From: Faecalicatena contorta
Lineage (GTDB): Bacteria; Bacillota; Clostridia; Lachnospirales; Lachnospiraceae
Assembly: GCF_039521745.1 (NCBI RefSeq)
Contig: NZ_BAAACT010000018.1
Direction: 5' to 3' (one strand)
DNA: 64,000 nt
The notes beneath the pieces were generated by a model, which saw only the letters and a program-made list of their open reading frames with translations, was not told the DNA's origin and searched no databases. Below, in pieces: positions 24,080-33,574 of the stretch. Both the position numbers and the translations under genes were made by a program. Position 1 is the first letter of the stretch. Every line of letters begins with the position of its first letter.

Positions 24080-24898
24080 TCAAAAGATTCCCCGCATCCT
24101 CTTCCGGAACTCTCTGGGAGATCTCCCGTCATTTTGTTGAAAAAATCTGGAAAAATAGAACGCGTCAGAGAATCCGAGTAAACCTGCCACTTCCTGAATC
24201 TGCATATCAGTCATGAGGAGATATTTACGCGCTCTGTCCAGAAGCAGTATTTCCATATACTTTTTCAGTCCCATGCCAGTATCCCTTTTAAAATTCCGTG
24301 ATAATGTATAGTAGGAAACATGGTGTGCGGCTGCAATATCTTTTAAGGTAAGCTTTGCGGAAATATGCTTTTCCAAATATGCAAGCAGCTCCTTCTGTTT
24401 CCAAAACCCCTGGTAATTCTGCAAACCACCCTGTTTTTTACTGGCTTCACCGAAAAAAATCGAAGCATATTGATAGAGTATGCCTTTTATGCGTAGTGCA
24501 TCTTCATTCCCGCCTTTATCCAGCGCCTGCATGAGCACTTCCAAATCACGTCCATCGCACTTCTGCCCCATCACCTCATTACAGCCATAAAAACAGTCCA
24601 AACCAGAAACCCACTGTATCTGCATATGAAAGTACAGCTTCCTGATATGGCGTATCTCTCTGTAGTCATAACAGGTTCCTGCCGGTATAAAATATACAAA
24701 ACCTTGTTTCAGCCTTACGCTTTGATATTCATTTTGCACTTCACCCTCCCCTTCCAGCATAAAATACAGCCTGTTGAAGGGGGATATGATCTTGCGGTAA
24801 TTCCACCCTCCATCGGTTTCCAGCAAGCCATGTTCCAGAACGACCATATTGATTTCATTAAAGCTATTGTCCATTACTTGATACTTCCTATTATTCAT
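24080..24898 (-). CDS. AraC-family transcriptional regulator
   Basis: 272 residues. An N-terminal cupin-like sensor (about 15-110; FNRLYFMLEGEGEVQ and GFVYFIPAGTCYDY) precedes a C-terminal double HTH (about 170-268; LTLKDIAAAHHVSYYTLSRNFKRDTG and IQEVAGLLGFSDAFYFSRFFQ). GGAG lies about nine bases before the ATG. It diverges from the UroD/GH29 operon and lies upstream of the GH50 operon, so it is the likely sugar-responsive activator of one or both. Two 15-bp repeats with a 21-bp period overlap its start. Confidence 0.9.
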   Translation of the reverse strand: MNNRKYQVMDNSFNEINMVVLEHGLLETDGGWNYRKIISPFNRLYFMLEGEGEVQNEYQSVRLKQGFVYFIPAGTCYDYREIRHIRKLYFHMQIQWVSGLDCFYGCNEVMGQKCDGRDLEVLMQALDKGGNEDALRIKGILYQYASIFFGEASKKQGGLQNYQGFWKQKELLAYLEKHISAKLTLKDIAAAHHVSYYTLSRNFKRDTGMGLKKYMEILLLDRARKYLLMTDMQIQEVAGLLGFSDAFYFSRFFQQNDGRSPREFRKRMRGIF

Positions 24899-24934
24899 GC
24901 AATTTTCTCCATGTTTTAAGCAACTTTCCCCATG
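24899..24934. promoter_or_regulatory. Putative AraC operator: two direct repeats, 21-bp period
   Basis: GCAATTTTCTCCATG (24899-24913) and GCAACTTTCCCCATG (24920-24934) match at 13 of 15 positions and are exactly two helical turns apart, the geometry of araI half-sites. The first overlaps the araC ribosome site; the second precedes a TTCACC/TTATAT promoter-like pair for the UroD/GH29 operon. Confidence 0.6.
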
Positions 24935-25003
24935 TACATATTCACCGTCTGAATTATACTTAATTATATAAAAAACTCTTGAAATTGGAAAGGATAATTT
25001 AAT

Positions 25004-26062
25004 ATGTCATACAAAAATGGTATAAACGCACTGCATTTGGAAATGCCGGATAAAATTCCGCGCACCGAATACTCCGCACATTTCTACTGGGATCTGATTC
25101 AAAAAGTGACAGGTATTCAGGTAAATTCAAAGAGCAGTACTGTAACGCAAAAAAAAGCTTCGGGAGAATTCATAAAAGCCTGGGATTATGGCCTTGTCTG
25201 GAATGTACTTCCTTTCAGTGAACAATTTGGCGAACTTCGTACAAGAATGGGTCACGCAAACTTCGCTCAGGACGGCGCTGATTTTTCTGATAACGTACAT
25301 ACATTTATAGAAGAGCCTGAAGACGTGTTTGATTTTGACTTTTTCGAAGCCTATGGAAACCGCCCTCCATCCCTGCTCACCCCGCTTTTTAACGAAAACT
25401 ATAAACAGATGCAAGATGCGTACCCTGACACGGTAAACATGACAGGAATCTATACAACCTGCATGTCCGGCGTCATTGAAATTCTCGGATGGGATATGCT
25501 GCTTTTAGCCGCCGGCATTGATTCTGATGAATTCGGCAGCTTCATGAACCGCTATGCAGAATGGAACATGCAGTATTTTAAGGCTTTGGCACACTCTGAT
25601 TCTCCTGTGGTTATGGTTCATGATGATATTGTATGGACACAGGGCGCTTTTCTGCATCCCGATTTCTACAGAGAGTATATTTTCCCAAACTACAAAAAGC
25701 TTTTCGCCCCCCTACACGAGAGCGGAAAGATCATACTTTATACATCGGATGGGACTTACAGCGAATTTATAGATGACATCGCTTCCTGCGGCATCAATGG
25801 ATTTGTAATGGAGCCAACAACAGATATGGAATACATCTGTAAGAAATATGGCCAAACCCATTCAATTATTGGGAATGCAGATACTCGTATTCTTTTGAAG
25901 GGATCTAAGGAAGACATAGAAAGAGAAGTAAAACGCTGTACAGATTTGGGGCGTAACTGCCCGGGCTACTTCCTCGCAGTCGGCAACCATATTCCTTCCA
26001 ATACACCGTTGGACAATTGTCTGTGGTACAATGATATGTATGAAAAGTATAGCCGGAGATAG
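25004..26062 (+). CDS. UroD-superfamily protein 1
   Basis: 352 residues with the (beta/alpha)8 pattern of uroporphyrinogen decarboxylase/cobalamin methyltransferase-like proteins: PDKIPRTEY near the start, HDDIVWTQGAFLHPDFYREY in the middle, GKIILYTSDGTYSEFIDDIASCGINGFVMEP and IPSNTPLDN near the end. The H-x-C zinc pair of methyltransferases is replaced by YTSDG, so it is neither a classic MtaA-type enzyme nor likely a heme enzyme. It opens an operon with GH29, which points to sugar processing. AGGAT precedes the ATG. The function is unknown. Confidence 0.75.
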   Translation: MSYKNGINALHLEMPDKIPRTEYSAHFYWDLIQKVTGIQVNSKSSTVTQKKASGEFIKAWDYGLVWNVLPFSEQFGELRTRMGHANFAQDGADFSDNVHTFIEEPEDVFDFDFFEAYGNRPPSLLTPLFNENYKQMQDAYPDTVNMTGIYTTCMSGVIEILGWDMLLLAAGIDSDEFGSFMNRYAEWNMQYFKALAHSDSPVVMVHDDIVWTQGAFLHPDFYREYIFPNYKKLFAPLHESGKIILYTSDGTYSEFIDDIASCGINGFVMEPTTDMEYICKKYGQTHSIIGNADTRILLKGSKEDIEREVKRCTDLGRNCPGYFLAVGNHIPSNTPLDNCLWYNDMYEKYSRR

Positions 26063-26105
26063 CAACTGTTTTTAAGAAGAAAACAAGAAAATGGAGGAAC
26101 ATAAA

Positions 26106-27605
26106 TTGCAAGCAGAACAGATGGAAAACAGACTGGATATTCTAAAGCAACACTTAAAAAAAATTGATGAAGTAATTGAAAATGGCCCCTATAAAGCTCA
26201 TTGGGATTCCCTTGCTTTTCATAAAGTACCTGACTGGTACAAGAATGCAAAATTCGGCATTTTTATTCACTGGGGCGTATTTTCAGTACCCGCCTATGGA
26301 AGTGAGTGGTATCCAAGATGGATGTATAAAGAAGGAACCGATGAGTACAGGCACCATACCAGTACCTATGGTCCACTGGAACAATTTGGTTATAAGGATT
26401 TCATACCGATGTTTAAGGCTGAGAATTTTAATCCAGCAGAATGGATTAACCTGTTTAAAAAAGCCGGGGCTCAATTTATTATGCCAGTTGCAGAGCATCA
26501 CGATGGTTTTCAGATGTATGACAGTGAACTTTCAGAATGGTGTGCCTCCAAAAAGGGCCCCTGTAAAGATATTTTAGGTTTATTAAAAGCAGAAACAGAA
26601 AAAAATAATATGACCTTTACCGCCTCCAGTCACCGTATAGAACATTACTGGTTTATGGGAGGAATGCGTCAGATAAAAAGTGACCTCCCAGCCAATCTTC
26701 ATTACGGCGATTTTTACTGGCCGTCCTATGAGGAACCATTCGGAGATATGGGGCAGGATGCAGTACAGGGATTTGATGTGGAACCACTGTACATGGAAGA
26801 CTGGCTTGCCAGAACCTGTGAAATTGTAGATAAATACCGTCCGAAAATCATGTATTTCGACTGGTGGATACAAGTAAATGCAATGAAACCGTATCTAAAA
26901 AAATTTGCGGCATATTACTACAATCGGGCTCTGGAATGGGGAGAAGAAGTTACAATCAACTTTAAGAACGATGCCTTTATGTTCGAATGTGCAGTACGGG
27001 ATATAGAGAGGGGCCAGCTGGCAGATATCTCTCCCTCTTTCTGGCAGAATGATACTTCTGTAGCCAAAAATTCCTGGTGCTATACAATAGGCAACGATTA
27101 CAAAGAACCTCATGAGGTCATATGCGATCTTGTAGATGTTGTGAGTAAAAATGGTTCTTTACTATTAAATATAGGTCCCAGAGCAGACGGAACGATTCCT
27201 GATAAGGATAAGGAAATATTAACAGCAGTAGGCAGGTGGTTGGAAACAAACGGTGAGGGAATTTATGGAAGCCATTACTGGAAGAAGTACGGGGAAGGAC
27301 CTACGCTTACAAAGGAAGGACACTATACCGATATATTAAGAGATTCTTTCACCTCAGAAGATTTTCGCTTTACTTATAAAAACGGGTATATCTATGCTTT
27401 CGCAATGAAATGGCCTGAGGATGGTATCGTTAGGATACACCTGCTGGGCAGAAAATCAAAAACCTTCAATGGAGTCATTAAAAATGTACAGATATTGGGG
27501 GCAAAAGAAGATTGCCGGTATATGCTTTGTGATGAGTATCTTACGGTTATGGCAGAGGGTATTCACACAAAAGCCCCGGTAGGGATTAAAATTACGATAG
27601 ATTAA
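26106..27605 (+). CDS. GH29 alpha-L-fucosidase-type enzyme, cytoplasmic
   Basis: About 499 residues. GH29 signatures are FGIFIHWGVFSVPAYGSEWYP, MPVAEHHDGFQMYDS and the nucleophile Asp in KIMYFDWW, followed by a C-terminal beta domain. There is no signal peptide, so it acts inside the cell. TTG at 26106 is chosen because GGAGG lies eight bases before it; ATG 26091 contains that site. GH29 members cleave alpha-L-fucose, and some cleave alpha-L-galactose. In this galactan context alpha-L-galactosidase activity on porphyran oligosaccharides is the more interesting option. It lies 28-43 bases after the UroD-like gene, in one operon. Confidence 0.88.
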   Translation: MQAEQMENRLDILKQHLKKIDEVIENGPYKAHWDSLAFHKVPDWYKNAKFGIFIHWGVFSVPAYGSEWYPRWMYKEGTDEYRHHTSTYGPLEQFGYKDFIPMFKAENFNPAEWINLFKKAGAQFIMPVAEHHDGFQMYDSELSEWCASKKGPCKDILGLLKAETEKNNMTFTASSHRIEHYWFMGGMRQIKSDLPANLHYGDFYWPSYEEPFGDMGQDAVQGFDVEPLYMEDWLARTCEIVDKYRPKIMYFDWWIQVNAMKPYLKKFAAYYYNRALEWGEEVTINFKNDAFMFECAVRDIERGQLADISPSFWQNDTSVAKNSWCYTIGNDYKEPHEVICDLVDVVSKNGSLLLNIGPRADGTIPDKDKEILTAVGRWLETNGEGIYGSHYWKKYGEGPTLTKEGHYTDILRDSFTSEDFRFTYKNGYIYAFAMKWPEDGIVRIHLLGRKSKTFNGVIKNVQILGAKEDCRYMLCDEYLTVMAEGIHTKAPVGIKITID

Positions 27606-27637
27606 TATGAGTATATAAGTAGTCTACAATATTATTT

Positions 27638-27675
27638 AACAACGGGTCAGGCGTGTTAAACCCTGACTCGTTGTT
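27638..27675. terminator. Bidirectional terminator between convergent GH29 and UroD genes
   Basis: Strong stem AACAACGGGTCAGG / CCCTGACTCGTTGTT around a nine-base loop. It lies between two convergent genes and is flanked by A/T-rich sequence on both sides. Confidence 0.75.
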
Positions 27676-27701
27676 CTAAGAGAACTTTTAAAACAGTACC
27701 T

Positions 27702-28769
27702 CTAAGCTTCAATACCAAATGACCTGGGAGCATTGTAAAGAGCTTCTATATTTTCTAATGGCACATCACTTTCAAATGCCTGACTTGCCATTAATATGTA
27801 GCCGCCATTACGATTTAGTGTTTTCATAAAATATTTCACTTCTTCCTTTACCTCTTCTGCTGTACCAAAAGGAAGAAGGTATTGCGTATCTATTCCTCCA
27901 TGGAAGGCAATCTTTCCGCCAAACTCCGAATATAGCTCTTCCGGCTCAAGACCCTTTACTTTCTGTATCGGCTCGAGTACATCTACTTTACATTTTATTA
28001 ATTCTGGAATCAGCTCTCTTACCGCCCCGCAGGAATGCTGCTGATAAAACACATCATATTGATGTGCAAGATCTACTAGTTTTTTTGTATTCTCTTCAAA
28101 GAATTCTCTCCACATGTCAACGCTGAATAATAAGGAAAGCTGGGTACCATAATCATCATGTGGGCGCAATATGTCTATCCTGCCTTCTGCAGCTTCAAAA
28201 ATTCTTTTATAATACTCCAACTCAAATGCAACCATCTTATCCAGAATGTATTTTGCCACCTCCGGTTCCTCTAACATAAGTACAAAAAATTCTTCCATAT
28301 TCATCAGGCAGGTTACCTGCTGAAATGGGCCCTCATGCCCTGTAATAATTGCTTTATCTGGATATTTGCAACACTGCTCTTTTATGGACTTATAATCAAA
28401 CCAGTCCGGATCCGGAACTATAAATTTTTCTGCATCAGATTTGCTTTCGATCCCACTTAAAGGATAGTATGAGACTACCGGATATACATCCGTTTCTGTT
28501 TTATGCATTGTTGTTTCATACCCCCAATACGATTCCTTTACCTCCTCGCCTTTGGAATTGATATAACGCTTCAGTTCAGGACCGATATAGCACGGCTCAA
28601 CCGAAACGATATCTATATGGAATTTATCAATCAGCTGGCTATACTCTGAAAATCCATAGCATTTCATAAGCTTTTCTGTTACGCACGCTACTGCTCCATA
28701 TGCTGCCGGCACCCTGTCTGGATTCTGATGCCGAATTGCCGCCCTTACTCTTTCTCTTGATGTCATCAT
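27702..28769 (-). CDS. UroD-superfamily protein 2 (with HSCG motif)
   Basis: About 355 residues, starting TSRERVRAAIRHQNPDRVPAAYG, the usual opening of UroD-like proteins. It has DILRPHDDYGTQ, then HSCGAVRELIPELIKCKVDVLEPIQ, then GGYILMASQAFESDVPLENI. The H-x-C pair is that of zinc-dependent cobalamin methyltransferases, but the third cysteine is absent (LMAS). Its start overlaps the YesN stop; ATG 28769 best fits the GAGGAG site. It is the last gene of the long sulfatase/transport operon. Methyl transfer from a methylated sugar is a possible role, not shown by sequence. Confidence 0.75.
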   Translation of the reverse strand: MMTSRERVRAAIRHQNPDRVPAAYGAVACVTEKLMKCYGFSEYSQLIDKFHIDIVSVEPCYIGPELKRYINSKGEEVKESYWGYETTMHKTETDVYPVVSYYPLSGIESKSDAEKFIVPDPDWFDYKSIKEQCCKYPDKAIITGHEGPFQQVTCLMNMEEFFVLMLEEPEVAKYILDKMVAFELEYYKRIFEAAEGRIDILRPHDDYGTQLSLLFSVDMWREFFEENTKKLVDLAHQYDVFYQQHSCGAVRELIPELIKCKVDVLEPIQKVKGLEPEELYSEFGGKIAFHGGIDTQYLLPFGTAEEVKEEVKYFMKTLNRNGGYILMASQAFESDVPLENIEALYNAPRSFGIEA

Positions 28770-28771
28770 AG

Positions 28772-30235
28772 TCATCTCTCCTCTATGCTCTGTTTTGTAC
28801 GCCTGCGATATTCTGTAGGTGTCATATTCTCTGTCTTTTTAAAAACTTTAGAAAAATATAATTGATCTGAGAACCCCAAAGCCTCCGCGATTTCTTTTAA
28901 AGATAATTCTGTCTCTTTCAGCCATGTCTTGCTTTTCTCAATTCTGACCCTCTGTAAATATTCCATCGGTGACTGTTGAAACTGCTGCTGGAATATGGTC
29001 CTGATATATGCCGGTACAAAACCAAACTCATCAGACAGGGTCTGATTCGACACATGCATACTATAATGCCCTTCCAAATAATTTCTCACCTCATAAGCAA
29101 ATTTTTCTTTATTGCCGCTTATTACCGATTCCTCGTAAAAAGCATCGACTATCAGTTTTTTTACCTCCTGATATAGAGCTTCCATGGAATACACGCTTTC
29201 TATTATGCTGTTCACAGACTCTTCCAGATAGATGTTATTGTACCTGCATGGAAATTTGCCGCTGTAAATTAAAAAAGCTGCCTTTAACACGCGCAAAATA
29301 TCATAACGTTTTTTCCCCCGTTTCTCTATCTCTTCCCTCACAGCCTCATACATCTGTGCCGGAAAATGAACAGCTTCCAGTAAGCTCATCTTCATATCCG
29401 GTTCTATGGCTTCACATTCTTCCAACTCAAACAGGCCGCTCTCTTCCACGCTCATAGAAAGCATGGCGCCGCGCCGCATCTCCTTCTGCGCCTTGTAGAT
29501 CTCGTGCATATACAGGCTTCTGCGGTACAAAATAATGGTTAACACGATTGTAGTGTGGGATTCCGACTTTAGAAACCGTCTTAGAAGCTCGCCTAACCGT
29601 CCATTTCCCTGGCGCAGCAGGACAAACTGCTCCTGTGCATTTTTCCCAGGAATCAACCAGAATTCCTCTTCATCAAGCTGGGAATGTAAAAACCCTCTCA
29701 ATCTTTCTTCCATACGCTCCTGTAAAACAGAAATTGTCTGTGTGTATTGCTCAATGGAAAATGCTCCAAAACAGCACAAAGCAAATTCATATTGTACAGA
29801 TTCTTTTTTGCCGTCCGTCTCTGCCTCCCCATCCAGTCTTTTCGGTGTATCACAGCAATTTCGTTTTATAAAATATTGTTCCGCCTTATTAAGGATCTGC
29901 CGCAATTCTTCCATTTTTACAGGCTTAAGCAAATAATCCATCGACCCATGGCGTAAGGCTTGCTGTACATACTCGAAATCTTTATAGCCGCTGACAACAA
30001 TAACCGGAATTTCTAACTCCTCCTGCTTCATGTGCCTCATCACTTCCAGCCCATCCATTACCGGCATCCGGATATCCAGAAAAATCAGATCAACCGGCTG
30101 CGTCCGTATTACTTCCAATGCATTCTTCCCATTCTGGGCCCTGTAGTATACCTGGAAAGCCGGATTGCATTTTTCTATCAGCCGGCAGATATTTCTTAAG
30201 ATAGGCGCCTCATCTTCTACTACCAATACTTTCAT
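28772..30235 (-). CDS. YesN-type response regulator (AraC output)
   Basis: 487 residues. The receiver domain (1-120) has Asp9, phosphoacceptor Asp54 (IFLDIRMP) and KPVK. A long helical middle follows, and a C-terminal double AraC HTH covers about 385-485 (MHVSNQTLSDEFGFVPAYIRTIFQQQF, LSLKEIAEALGFSDQLYFSKVFKK). GAAGGTGAG precedes the ATG. It is paired with the YesM kinase upstream. Such pairs sense extracellular carbohydrates and activate adjacent sugar importers, here probably the 27.7-40.0 kb operon. Confidence 0.92.
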   Translation of the reverse strand: MKVLVVEDEAPILRNICRLIEKCNPAFQVYYRAQNGKNALEVIRTQPVDLIFLDIRMPVMDGLEVMRHMKQEELEIPVIVVSGYKDFEYVQQALRHGSMDYLLKPVKMEELRQILNKAEQYFIKRNCCDTPKRLDGEAETDGKKESVQYEFALCCFGAFSIEQYTQTISVLQERMEERLRGFLHSQLDEEEFWLIPGKNAQEQFVLLRQGNGRLGELLRRFLKSESHTTIVLTIILYRRSLYMHEIYKAQKEMRRGAMLSMSVEESGLFELEECEAIEPDMKMSLLEAVHFPAQMYEAVREEIEKRGKKRYDILRVLKAAFLIYSGKFPCRYNNIYLEESVNSIIESVYSMEALYQEVKKLIVDAFYEESVISGNKEKFAYEVRNYLEGHYSMHVSNQTLSDEFGFVPAYIRTIFQQQFQQSPMEYLQRVRIEKSKTWLKETELSLKEIAEALGFSDQLYFSKVFKKTENMTPTEYRRRTKQSIEER

Positions 30236-30337
30236 ATGCTCACCTTCTCCCTGCTTAATTCGTATATTTTCTGCCTCAGCTTCTCATGATCCCTGGGCGT
30301 AACAGACAGGCTTGTCTGAACTGTTCCCATCGGGCAG

Positions 30338-32092
30338 TTACATTTTAATGCCGCCGCCAAGATAGATAACCGAAAACTTATCTTTTTCACTGACCACCTT
30401 AAAAATCATCTCTTCCTTATATTCTAAATAGAGCCTTGTCATAATATTGCGGATGCTTAGTCCGCCTACCTTTAAATTATGATTGATAATCTCCTTGTCA
30501 CCAGACATTAACTCCTTTTTAAATGCATTTATCTGCTCTATTTCCTCACTTGTAAACCCAATACCGTTATCATAGACCTTAACGAACCATTTCTCCCTTC
30601 CCCAAACACAGGTTATCCTGATATTCCATGGAAATTCCTTTGTCTGCAGGCCATGACTGAGGGAATTCTCTATCACCGGCTGCAGGATGAACCGCGGAAC
30701 CTTTATAGAACCCTCAGGTATATAATTCTCCAGTTCATACTCCACCCCATTTTCGTACCGCATCTTAACAAGCCTCATATAATTCCCAACATGCTCTATC
30801 TCATCCTCCAGGTAAACAGACTGGTCTGTAAACTCATTGCTGTATCGTATCATATCTGACAGATGTTCACAGATTTCAATTACGGTCCGGTAATTTTCTT
30901 CTCCTGCATATGCCTGTATGATGGACAAAGTATTGTGTATAAAGTGGGGATTCATCTGGGCCTGCAGTGCGAACATATTTGCCTTTACCTCCGCGGTTTT
31001 AATCGCCACATTCTGTTCCATAGATTCATGCAGGCTCTTCATCATTTCCTGAAATGCATCAGAGATAACCTGAAATTCATCGTCGTATTTGGGTACTGAA
31101 TCCAGCACTTCCTTTTCCAGCTTTGTATTTCGGGCGGTTTCACAAAGTGCAAGAAGCGGCTGAGTCAGATGAGAGGAAATCTTTTTCTGGAGAACGGCCA
31201 GGACTATTGCCAATATGACCAGTATAAGGGTGGCGTACAGAACAAAAAAAACGATTAACTCCCGCTGTTCCTTTTTATTTCTAAGCGCAAGAATCCCAAT
31301 ACCATATTCCTCAACTGTCACATCCTGTATATAGTATTGTTCTCTGTACTGCTCTTCTACCCTCTCTTCATCCAGAAGATCTTCATCTGTAAGCCCATTC
31401 ATAACCGTTTTCGGAATCTGGTGAAAAAACAGCGGGGTTTTTGTGCCGGTATTATATACAATATATCCATCCGTACTGGTGTCATCCCCGAAAAGCTGCT
31501 TTTCCCACAGCCCAAGAGCAAGCTCCGCCTCAATATAGCCGACAGTCTCCATGCCGAAAATTGGGCTTGTTTTTATTTTACGGACCACAGAAATACGATC
31601 TGCATCAAGGCAAAACCAGTCTGCCGCTTCCTGCTTTTGCTTAAACACCTCGGGGATATAGCTATGTTCACGGTACGACACACTTTCCTGTTCATCAACC
31701 GCTTCACCTACATAAACAAAGGTGCCTTCATCATTATAAGCACTGATCCTGCTGACCTTTTCACGTTCCAGGATATACGGCCACAGGATCTTATAGACCT
31801 CTGTTTTAGCTTCTGTGTCTATGTCAAATAAATCCGGGCTTTGCCGTGCTGCATTTAATTTACCCGCAAGAAAATCATTTGTCCCGGTCTGCAGGCTTAC
31901 TGTTTTTAACAGTTCTATCTGGTTCAAAATATTGCGTTCTATCCCCCTCAGCTCATTCTGCATATCGGCTGTGGACTCACGTTCTTTAGCATGAACATAT
32001 ACAACAATACTGAACGAAAAAATAACAAATAAAACTGCGAATAGAAGAGCTGTATTAATTGCCCATAGTTTTACGCTGAAGTTCTTTCTCAT
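30338..32092 (-). CDS. YesM-type sensor histidine kinase
   Basis: 584 residues. One membrane span lies at about 10-30 and a second at about 282-304, with an extracellular sensor of about 250 residues between them. HAMP follows, then the His_kinase motif QAQMNPHFIHNTLSIIQAY and the ATPase boxes ENSLSHGLQ, YDNGIGFTSEE and VGGLSIRNIMTRL. GGGAGG precedes the ATG. It lies between the sulfatases and YesN on one strand. The 102-base gap to YesN contains no gene. The ligand is probably an extracellular oligosaccharide, either direct or through a binding protein. Confidence 0.92.
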   Translation of the reverse strand: MRKNFSVKLWAINTALLFAVLFVIFSFSIVVYVHAKERESTADMQNELRGIERNILNQIELLKTVSLQTGTNDFLAGKLNAARQSPDLFDIDTEAKTEVYKILWPYILEREKVSRISAYNDEGTFVYVGEAVDEQESVSYREHSYIPEVFKQKQEAADWFCLDADRISVVRKIKTSPIFGMETVGYIEAELALGLWEKQLFGDDTSTDGYIVYNTGTKTPLFFHQIPKTVMNGLTDEDLLDEERVEEQYREQYYIQDVTVEEYGIGILALRNKKEQRELIVFFVLYATLILVILAIVLAVLQKKISSHLTQPLLALCETARNTKLEKEVLDSVPKYDDEFQVISDAFQEMMKSLHESMEQNVAIKTAEVKANMFALQAQMNPHFIHNTLSIIQAYAGEENYRTVIEICEHLSDMIRYSNEFTDQSVYLEDEIEHVGNYMRLVKMRYENGVEYELENYIPEGSIKVPRFILQPVIENSLSHGLQTKEFPWNIRITCVWGREKWFVKVYDNGIGFTSEEIEQINAFKKELMSGDKEIINHNLKVGGLSIRNIMTRLYLEYKEEMIFKVVSEKDKFSVIYLGGGIKM

Positions 32093-32179
32093 ATCCGGCC
32101 TCCCTGGATTTTCCGTCTCCGCACCCCACAGCCTGTTTAAAACTTACATGTAAGTCTCCGGGAGCACAAATAATAACAC

Positions 32180-33574
32180 TTACGATTCTTTCAGCCAATA
32201 TCTCCGTCCCATAGGATGTGCTTCGTCCCCCCACTCATCCTTATACTCTGACAGAATCTGCTCCAGTCTGAGTCTTGTAAGGCGGCATGCTTCTTCCTCT
32301 GCAAGATTCTCTGTTTCATCGGGATTATTTTGCAGGTCAAACAGCTGTGTACAGTTTGATACGTTCCGATACTGGATCAGTTTATAGCGTCTGTCTTTCA
32401 CACCGCGTATCAGATCATTATAGGCAAAGTACAAAGTTTCCCGCGTTACTGATGTCTCCTCACCAAAAACCTTCTCAAAGCTTTTCCCTTGTACTGTGGG
32501 GGGTATGCTTATCCCCAATATATCACAGAGAGTGGGATAGATATCCAAAAGATACACAAATTGATCTCTTACTTGCCCTTTGGGAATCCCCGGCCCTGCA
32601 AAGATAAGCGGTATACGGATGCTTTCTTCATAAAGATTCTGCTTTCCCATCAGTCCGTGGCTGCCGATTGCCAGTCCATTATCGCCTGTCAGAATGATTA
32701 TTGTATTCTCCCACTGCTGATTTCTTTTTAAAGCCTCCATAATTTTTCCTATTTCATCGTCCAGATGAGTAATCATCGCATAATACTCCGCAAGCTGGCG
32801 GCGCATCTCTTCCTCTGTTCTCGGATAAGGTGCCAGCAGCTCATCCCGGATTCCGGAAACCCCAAATTCAAAATGCTGCTTCTGAAAATTGACAGGCAGT
32901 GTCATGTTTTCCGGTTGGTATAATTCCTTATATTTATCAGGCATCGTCCGGGGGTCATGGGGCGCAAGATACGCAGTATACAGGAAAAACGGCCTGTCTT
33001 CTGTATACTCGTCCAAAAATGAGACTGCCATATCCGTCAGCAGTTCCGTTGAATGGATTCCGGGATGGAATCTGTCACAATGCTGTCTGATTACTTTATT
33101 TTCTTCCCAAAAATTAGCGACAAAATTAATTTCATTATCATATTTACCCGTTGGGTCATAATAACACGTAGGCACATTCCAGTGATCCCACATGCCGCCA
33201 AAAAATATGTTATCTCCCTGGTGGAAACTCCGGGTAAAAGAGGGCGGGCCATTATGCCACTTTCCCGTCCCATAGCAATAATATCCCGCCTCTTTTAAAG
33301 TTTCTCCCAATGTCTTATGTTCCACAGGTATGTTCTGCCCTTCATCCTCCAGTTGAAACAGCGTCCGCCCGGTATGTATCATTGCCCTGCTTGGCATACA
33401 TACCGCTCCGCTGGTTCCCCCCGGAATATGGGCCTGCGTAAATGAAGTCCCGCATCTGGCAAGTGCATCCATATTAGGTGTTATAATCTCCGGATTTCCT
33501 AATTTCCTGATGGTGTTATACCTTTGATCGTCTGTAACAATAAACAAAATATTAGGTTTCTTCGAATGTTTCAT
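32180..33574 (-). CDS. Sulfatase (S1 family, Cys type), cytoplasmic
   Basis: 464 residues. The metal site starts VTDDQRYN; the maturation motif is C59-M-P-S-R with HTGR after it; GTGKWHNG and ILTGDNGLAIGSHGLMGK are further active-site motifs. Cys59 must be oxidised to formylglycine, which the anSME at 53904 can do without oxygen. No signal peptide, so it would act on imported sulfated oligosaccharides. The start overlaps the previous sulfatase by 23 bases. The subfamily and the sulfate position cannot be read from sequence alone. Confidence 0.92.
   Translation of the reverse strand: MKHSKKPNILFIVTDDQRYNTIRKLGNPEIITPNMDALARCGTSFTQAHIPGGTSGAVCMPSRAMIHTGRTLFQLEDEGQNIPVEHKTLGETLKEAGYYCYGTGKWHNGPPSFTRSFHQGDNIFFGGMWDHWNVPTCYYDPTGKYDNEINFVANFWEENKVIRQHCDRFHPGIHSTELLTDMAVSFLDEYTEDRPFFLYTAYLAPHDPRTMPDKYKELYQPENMTLPVNFQKQHFEFGVSGIRDELLAPYPRTEEEMRRQLAEYYAMITHLDDEIGKIMEALKRNQQWENTIIILTGDNGLAIGSHGLMGKQNLYEESIRIPLIFAGPGIPKGQVRDQFVYLLDIYPTLCDILGISIPPTVQGKSFEKVFGEETSVTRETLYFAYNDLIRGVKDRRYKLIQYRNVSNCTQLFDLQNNPDETENLAEEEACRLTRLRLEQILSEYKDEWGDEAHPMGRRYWLKES

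Noticed and set aside
23914..24132. 72-codon minus-strand frame at the end of araC
   Set aside because: It overlaps the araC 3' end in another frame, has no ribosome site and no recognisable domain.
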